This document shows, piece after piece, positions 7,705 through 11,215 of a stretch of DNA of 11,215 nt. Source of the DNA: Candidatus Dadabacteria bacterium (GTDB lineage: Bacteria; Desulfobacterota_D; UBA1144; Nemesobacterales; JADFKM01); the NCBI GenBank assembly GCA_022564935.1, contig JADFKM010000061.1, forward strand, positions 1 to 11,215, written 5' to 3'. The notes beneath the pieces were generated by a model. It made no database searches and had not been told where the DNA came from. It saw only the letters and a program-made list of their open reading frames with translations. Each line of letters opens with the position of its first letter. Position 1 is the stretch's first letter. The position numbers and the translations under genes were made by a program.

Positions 7705-9096
7705 TCATGTACACTCCGCTCTTGCGCGTTTGAGCCGCTCGATTACCACGTCTTTGCCCAGCATTTCCATCACCTCGAAGATGCCGGGGCTTACGGTGCC
7801 TCCCGTGAGCGCCACGCGAGTGGGCTGGGCGACCTGGCCGAGCTTTAGCTCCATGCTCTCGGCTATCTCGTTGTAAAGGCCGTGGAGCGTTTCCTGGTCG
7901 AAGCTATCAAGGGCCGAGAGCCTTTTGATTAGCGTCTCGAATAATGTGGTGTTTTCGGGGACGAGGAACTTCTTGCGCGCTTTTTCCTCGTAGGTGATTT
8001 CGTCTTTGTAGAAGTAGTCCATCGAGTCTGTGATGTCGAGGAGTGTCTTTGCGCGCTCCCTTACCATATCCACGATGGCTACGAACCTTTCGTCAAACTC
8101 TGCGGGGAGTCCCTTTTCCTGTATCGTCGGCAGCACAGTTGCGGCGATATCACGCGCTGGCTTGTTGCGGATATACCAGCCGTTGAGCCACAGCAGCTTA
8201 TCGGGGTTGAAGACGGCTGCGGACTTGCCGACGCTATCGAGAGTGAACTTCTCTATCAGCTCCTCGGTCGAGAATATCTCCTGGTCTCCGTGAGACCACC
8301 CCAGGCGCGCCAGGTAGTTGATGAGCGCTTCGGGGAGGTAGCCCATATCCCTGTAGGCGGTGACGGAGATTGCGCCGTGACGCTTGCTGAGCTTCGTCCT
8401 GTCCGGCCCCATTATCATGGAGACGTGGGCGAATATCGGCGGTGTGCGGCCCAGCGCCTGGTAGATGAGCGCCTGCTTAGGGGTGTTTGAGAGGTGGTCG
8501 TCCCCGCGGATGATGTGGGTTATTTCCATATCGGAGTCGTCCACGGCCACTGCGAAGTTGTAGGTGGGGAAGCCGTCGGTCTTCATGATAATGAAGTCGT
8601 CGATTTCTTTGGCTTTGAATAAGACAGGGCCGCGGATGGCGTCCTCGACGTCGATCGTTCCGGTATCGGGTGTCTGGAGCCTTATGGCGTAGGGCTTTTT
8701 CTCGGAGGCCCCCTGCTGTGCCCACTCGCGCCTGTACCTGAACACCTCGCCGCGGGCTTTCGCCTCCTCCCTTTTGGCGGTAAGCTCTTCGGCGCTGACG
8801 TAGCATTTGTACGCTTTTCCTTCATCCAGCAATCTTTCGGCAAAGCCCTTGTAGAGATTCAACCGCTCGGATTGCTTTACTGGCTCGCCGTCCCAGTTAA
8901 GCCCAAGCCACTGCATGGACTCAAGAATCTCGAGAAGCGACTCCTTTGTGGAGCGTGCCCGGTCGGTGTCCTCTATCCGCAGGACGAAGCTGCCCTTATG
9001 GTGGCGGGCGAAAAGCCAGTTGAAAATTGCGGTTCTCACCCCGCCTATGTGGAGCGCCCCGGTCGGACTGGGGGCGAATCTGGTCTTTACGGTCAT
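7705..9096 (-). CDS. gltX: Glutamyl-tRNA synthetase
   Basis: It charges tRNA-Glu with glutamate using ATP in the cytosol. The 463 aa match bacterial GluRS (about 465-490). The class I signature is complete: FAPSPTGALHIGG (7-19) carries the HIGH-type motif, and TKLSKRHG (234-241) carries the KMSKS-type motif. Between them lie RIEDTDRARS (40-49) for glutamate binding, the FPTYNFAVAVDD acceptor-stem region (176-187) and HIIRGDDHLSNTPKQ (194-208). The C-terminal anticodon-binding domain ends with TRVALTGGTVSPGIFEVMEMLG (426-447), typical of the family. The Cys cluster of zinc-binding GluRS is absent; only Cys98 is present in that area. Whether it is discriminating or also charges tRNA-Gln cannot be decided from sequence alone, and no gatCAB genes are in view. 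The start lacks a clear Shine-Dalgarno, but the N-terminus aligns with the family. It lies 88 bp after the glutaredoxin gene on the same strand and may be cotranscribed with it. Confidence 0.97.
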   Translation of the reverse strand: MTVKTRFAPSPTGALHIGGVRTAIFNWLFARHHKGSFVLRIEDTDRARSTKESLLEILESMQWLGLNWDGEPVKQSERLNLYKGFAERLLDEGKAYKCYVSAEELTAKREEAKARGEVFRYRREWAQQGASEKKPYAIRLQTPDTGTIDVEDAIRGPVLFKAKEIDDFIIMKTDGFPTYNFAVAVDDSDMEITHIIRGDDHLSNTPKQALIYQALGRTPPIFAHVSMIMGPDRTKLSKRHGAISVTAYRDMGYLPEALINYLARLGWSHGDQEIFSTEELIEKFTLDSVGKSAAVFNPDKLLWLNGWYIRNKPARDIAATVLPTIQEKGLPAEFDERFVAIVDMVRERAKTLLDITDSMDYFYKDEITYEEKARKKFLVPENTTLFETLIKRLSALDSFDQETLHGLYNEIAESMELKLGQVAQPTRVALTGGTVSPGIFEVMEMLGKDVVIERLKRARAECT

Positions 9097-9184
9097 AGGG
9101 CTTTAAATGTTAATTTACAGTCTTTAGGTAGTCAATGGCGGGTGTGGGGCGTGAGGAATGTATGGGTTATCAGAGCGGGCTCAG

Positions 9185-9442
9185 TTAGGTTAACCCTAAT
9201 TTTTCGTCCAGTTTATTTGTCCTTACCAGGGCCTTAAGCTCCCTGTAGCCCCCGATTAATTCATCATCGATGACGATTATGGGAACAGTGCTCCATTTGT
9301 ACTCTTCCATTATTTTACTTTTTATATCAGGCTCCGAAGAGAGGTCTATCTCATCGTAATTGACCCCCTTCTGGTCTAATATGGCTTTTGCCGCCAGACA
9401 GAACGGGCAGAAAGTCGTTGTGTATAACTGAACTTTGCTCAT
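9185..9442 (-). CDS. Glutaredoxin-like thiol-disulfide oxidoreductase
   Basis: The 85-aa protein has the short glutaredoxin length and fold order. It opens MSKVQLYTTTFCPFC, placing the dithiol active site CPFC at Cys12-Cys15 after the first beta strand. TVP with the cis-proline (52-54) precedes the third strand IIVIDDE. GGY (64-66) then starts the glutathione-binding helix. CPFC rather than CPYC is common in bacterial glutaredoxin-like and NrdH-type proteins. There is no signal peptide, so it acts in the cytosol, reducing disulfides with glutathione or thioredoxin reductase as donor. A GGAG-type ribosome site (9455-9459) lies 12 nt before the ATG, somewhat far, and a good promoter precedes it. 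It is upstream of gltX on the same strand, with no obvious functional link. Confidence 0.92.
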   Translation of the reverse strand: MSKVQLYTTTFCPFCLAAKAILDQKGVNYDEIDLSSEPDIKSKIMEEYKWSTVPIIVIDDELIGGYRELKALVRTNKLDEKLGLT

Positions 9443-9489
9443 CTGGAATATGATCTCCTAAACGGTGTCTGTATTTATAAAGTATGGTT

Positions 9490-9518
9490 ATTATACAGAT
9501 GGGTTTCAAGATAAACAA
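9490..9518 (-). promoter_or_regulatory. Sigma70-type promoter of the glutaredoxin gene
   Basis: On the minus strand a perfect TATAAT (9495-9490) lies 17 bp from TTGTTT (9518-9513, 3 of 6 to consensus), inside an AT-rich patch. Transcription would begin near 9483, leaving a leader of about 40 nt to the ATG at 9442. Confidence 0.55.
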
Positions 9519-9615
9519 AATTTTTTTATGAAATAGTGCGCACTGCGTCATGCGGCGGCTCTTGAGGGGTGTGGACGGGGGCCCGCTCGATGTTTTTATC
9601 TCCGTAGAGTTTGTG

Positions 9616-9621
9616 TACAAT
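9616..9621 (+). promoter_or_regulatory. Putative -10 box for the lipoprotein-mlaE operon
   Basis: TACAAT (5 of 6) lies 96 nt before the lipoprotein ATG. The hexamer 17 bp upstream, TTTTTA (9593-9598), is a poor -35. It is the best promoter-like site in the GC-rich stretch 9536-9717, which otherwise holds no gene I can support. Confidence 0.3.
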
Positions 9622-9635
9622 AAGGGGCTCCGGGC

Positions 9636-9660
9636 GATTATTCTCGGGGCTATGATAATC
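9636..9660 (+). promoter_or_regulatory. Inverted repeat upstream of the lipoprotein gene
   Basis: GATTAT (9636-9641) and ATAATC (9655-9660) form a perfect 6-bp inverted repeat with a 13-nt spacer. CCGGGCG occurs as a direct repeat at 9630-9636 and 9660-9666, overlapping the ends. The site lies 14 bp after the putative -10, where an operator or leader hairpin would act. Confidence 0.3.
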
Positions 9661-9717
9661 CGGGCGGGTCGCGCCGGATGTGAGCGGCTCGTTAGGCCCG
9701 ACTCCTAAACAGGATCG

Positions 9718-10260
9718 ATGAAACCTCTCCATTTCTTAGTTCTTTTCGTTTCCCTGATTTCCTCCTCATGCTCTCTGGCCAGGTTTGTGAAGATCTACGC
9801 CGGCCATAGCCCTAACTCCGGGGAACTTCAGGGCAGGGTTTTCATATCGCGCGATACGGACTATGAGATAGGGGAGCTTCCTCCGGGTTGGACGAGGATA
9901 AAGGTCGAGGGCGGCGATCTGGCCTTTTACAACCAGGATATCGGAGCCACAATCACGGTGAATTCCATTTGCGGGAAGCCCCGCTACAGCTATGAGGCCA
10001 TTATGGACGCCCTTTTCATCGGCATAAAGGATAAGGAGGAAGTGTCGAGGGATGAGCCTCTCATTGATGGCGAGAGGGGGCTCGGTGTAGTGGTAAAAGG
10101 GGTCATAGACGGCGTCCCTGTAGTCCTCAGGGGTGTGGTTGTAAGGAAAGGGGGCTGCGTTTATGATTTCACCTACGGGGCCATGCCACAGGGGTTTGAA
10201 GTCGGAAGAGGCGAGTACGAGGGGTTCATTAACGGGTTCAGGGTGATTAGAGCGCAATGA
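9718..10260 (+). CDS. Secreted conserved hypothetical protein, probable lipoprotein of an mla-type operon
   Basis: The 180-aa protein begins with a signal sequence: a basic start MKPLH, a hydrophobic core FLVLFVSLI (6-14) and SSSC ending at Cys18. This is a plausible but imperfect lipobox, because Ser rather than Leu/Val/Ile occupies position -3. The mature part is beta-rich, with PPGW (55-58), DLAFYNQDIGATITVNSIC (67-85) and GCVYDFTY (146-153). Cys85 and Cys147 could form a disulfide in the periplasm. No enzyme motif is seen. AGGA (9711-9714) lies only 3 nt before the ATG, a short spacing, but the signal sequence supports this start. The stop overlaps the mlaE start as ATGA, so the two are translationally coupled and the protein probably assists the lipid transporter. 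I recall similar small lipoproteins beside mlaE in Deltaproteobacteria-like genomes, unverified. Confidence 0.85.
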   Translation: MKPLHFLVLFVSLISSSCSLARFVKIYAGHSPNSGELQGRVFISRDTDYEIGELPPGWTRIKVEGGDLAFYNQDIGATITVNSICGKPRYSYEAIMDALFIGIKDKEEVSRDEPLIDGERGLGVVVKGVIDGVPVVLRGVVVRKGGCVYDFTYGAMPQGFEVGRGEYEGFINGFRVIRAQ

Positions 10261-11045
10261 GAGAACTCTTAGTCGGGCTTGGCGGCTACCTAAACGGCAA
10301 GCTCATAGTTATTGGTGAATGGGGGATTTTTGTATACTGGATTGTTCGAGCGTGCTTCAAGCGCCCCTTCGACCTGAAGCAGATCAGAGAGCAGGTCGAT
10401 GAGATCGGTTACAAATCACTTCCGATCGTAGTATTGTCTGCACTTTCGATAGGGATGGTCATGGTGCTCCAGCTCGCCTTCAGCTTCAAGCGGTTCGGCG
10501 CCCGGGGGCTAGTGGGCCCGGTGGTGGCCCTGTCTATTGTGAGGGAGCTCGGGCCCATAATTACCTCGCTCCTGGTGGGGGGAAGGGTAGGCTCGGGAAT
10601 TACGGCCGAAATAGGCTCGATGCAGGTCACCGAGCAGATAGACGCCATAAGGACACTGGGGGCCGACCCTATAAAGAAGCTGGTCGTACCGAGGTTTATC
10701 GCCGCTCTGATATCGTTTCCCTTTCTCGCCATCATAGCCGATTTTGTTGGGATTTTCGGCGGAATGATCATGGCCGAAATGGAGCTGGGGGTAACCCCGA
10801 GGCAGTTCTTAGAGGGCGTACGCGTCGAAGTCACCTTTACCGATTTCTTCAGCGGGGTATTGAAGACGGTGTTCTTCGGGCTGCTTGTGACCACGGTAGC
10901 GTCCTTTGTCGGGATGAGGGCTGCCGGCGGCACACAGGGGGTCGGGAGGGCGACCACTCTTACGGTCGTGATTTCGCTCGTTCTGATCATTATAAGCAAT
11001 TTTTTCCTTACGAAGCTCCTGCTTATGTTGTGGCCGGTGGTCTAA
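10257..11045 (+). CDS. mlaE: MlaE family phospholipid ABC transporter permease
   Basis: This is the inner-membrane permease of an Mla-type importer that moves phospholipids between inner and outer membrane to keep outer-membrane asymmetry. The 262 aa match MlaE/YrbE length (about 255-265). An amphipathic N-terminal helix region is followed by hydrophobic segments at about 55-76, 84-110, 145-172, 200-219 and 234-258. The family signature spans VRELGPIITSLLVGGRVGSG (95-114), AEIGSMQVTEQIDAIRTLG (117-135) and DP (137-138), with the EQIDA coupling motif at 126-130 that contacts the ATPase. The start is set by the ATGA overlap with the lipoprotein gene. The expected partners, the ATPase MlaF and the MCE-domain protein MlaD, are not seen in the 170 bp that remain, so they lie beyond the right edge or elsewhere. 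Confidence 0.96.
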   Translation: MRELLVGLGGYLNGKLIVIGEWGIFVYWIVRACFKRPFDLKQIREQVDEIGYKSLPIVVLSALSIGMVMVLQLAFSFKRFGARGLVGPVVALSIVRELGPIITSLLVGGRVGSGITAEIGSMQVTEQIDAIRTLGADPIKKLVVPRFIAALISFPFLAIIADFVGIFGGMIMAEMELGVTPRQFLEGVRVEVTFTDFFSGVLKTVFFGLLVTTVASFVGMRAAGGTQGVGRATTLTVVISLVLIIISNFFLTKLLLMLWPVV

Positions 11046-11215
11046 AGCGTCGTTTGGACGGACAGCCGCTTGTGACGGGTTGGGTGGTGTCGGACGCAGC
11101 TGTCATTAGTGGGATAGAAAGAAGGCTTTAAGCCCTCATGCAGAGGTTTTAAAAACTGTTCTTTATTTTTAGCGCATCGCTGTAGGTTCTGTACCTTTCG
11201 TAAGTGAGTTCTGTA
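11046..11215. other. Right-edge non-coding stretch
   Basis: No supportable gene or RNA is seen. A minus-strand frame is open from the edge to a TAG at 11044-11042 (56 sense codons), but it has no recognisable motif and an unusual composition. GTTCTGTA occurs twice, at 11186-11193 and 11208-11215, 22 bp apart, cut off by the window edge. No hairpin with a U-run follows mlaE. Confidence 0.4.

Noticed and set aside
9540-9717. Possible tRNA or small RNA in the GC-rich intergenic stretch
   Set aside because: No cloverleaf arms or T-loop GTTCRA in the right order were found; only short repeats are present.
9526-9732. A 68-codon minus-strand frame between the glutaredoxin and lipoprotein genes
   Set aside because: It has a low-complexity, Pro/Arg/His-rich shadow composition, lies across the lipoprotein start, and has no motif.

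Overview
The window looks like a chromosomal segment of a GC-rich, diderm (Gram-negative type) bacterium with an acyl-CoA-based fatty acid or branched-chain metabolism. A split biotin-dependent acyl-CoA carboxylase, a 3-hydroxyacyl-CoA dehydrogenase and an MlaE-type phospholipid permease occur together. This would fit a deltaproteobacterial or Desulfobacterota-like lineage, but that placement is inferred from gene content only.

Layout, left half (minus strand, about 1-4726). Read in transcription order, coaE (dephospho-CoA kinase) comes first. After a 199-bp gap with a good sigma70-type promoter comes a tight carboxylase operon: pccB (carboxyltransferase), accC-type biotin carboxylase and a small biotin carrier protein joined to accC by an ATGA overlap. 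An NAD(P)-binding SDR/NmrA-like gene follows after 42 bp and runs off the left edge. The carboxyltransferase carries the Asp that marks propionyl-CoA preference in studied homologues, so the complex is most likely a propionyl-CoA (or related acyl-CoA) carboxylase.

Middle (plus strand, 4841-7587). A 3-hydroxybutyryl-CoA dehydrogenase gene (hbd) is divergent from coaE. Its promoter shares an 11-base block around the -10 box with the carboxylase promoter, and an inverted repeat abuts it. Next is a visibly AT-rich 2-kb segment with one large gene. It encodes a 618-aa orphan protein with four predicted membrane segments, resembling the DUF2254 membrane region, and a soluble C-terminal half built from about eleven repeats of 22-28 residues, mostly 23. 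This is the least explained object here and probably came in by horizontal transfer.

Right half. On the minus strand a CPFC glutaredoxin-like gene lies upstream of gltX (glutamyl-tRNA synthetase). On the plus strand, divergent from the glutaredoxin gene, a secreted protein (probable lipoprotein) overlaps mlaE by ATGA, suggesting an envelope lipid transport operon that continues beyond the window. The last 170 bases hold no gene I can support.

Functional links: coaE supplies CoA, the carboxylase and hbd act on acyl-CoA thioesters, and the shared promoter block hints that the last two may be expressed together. The gltX/grx and lipoprotein/mlaE pairs are housekeeping and envelope functions with no evident link to these.
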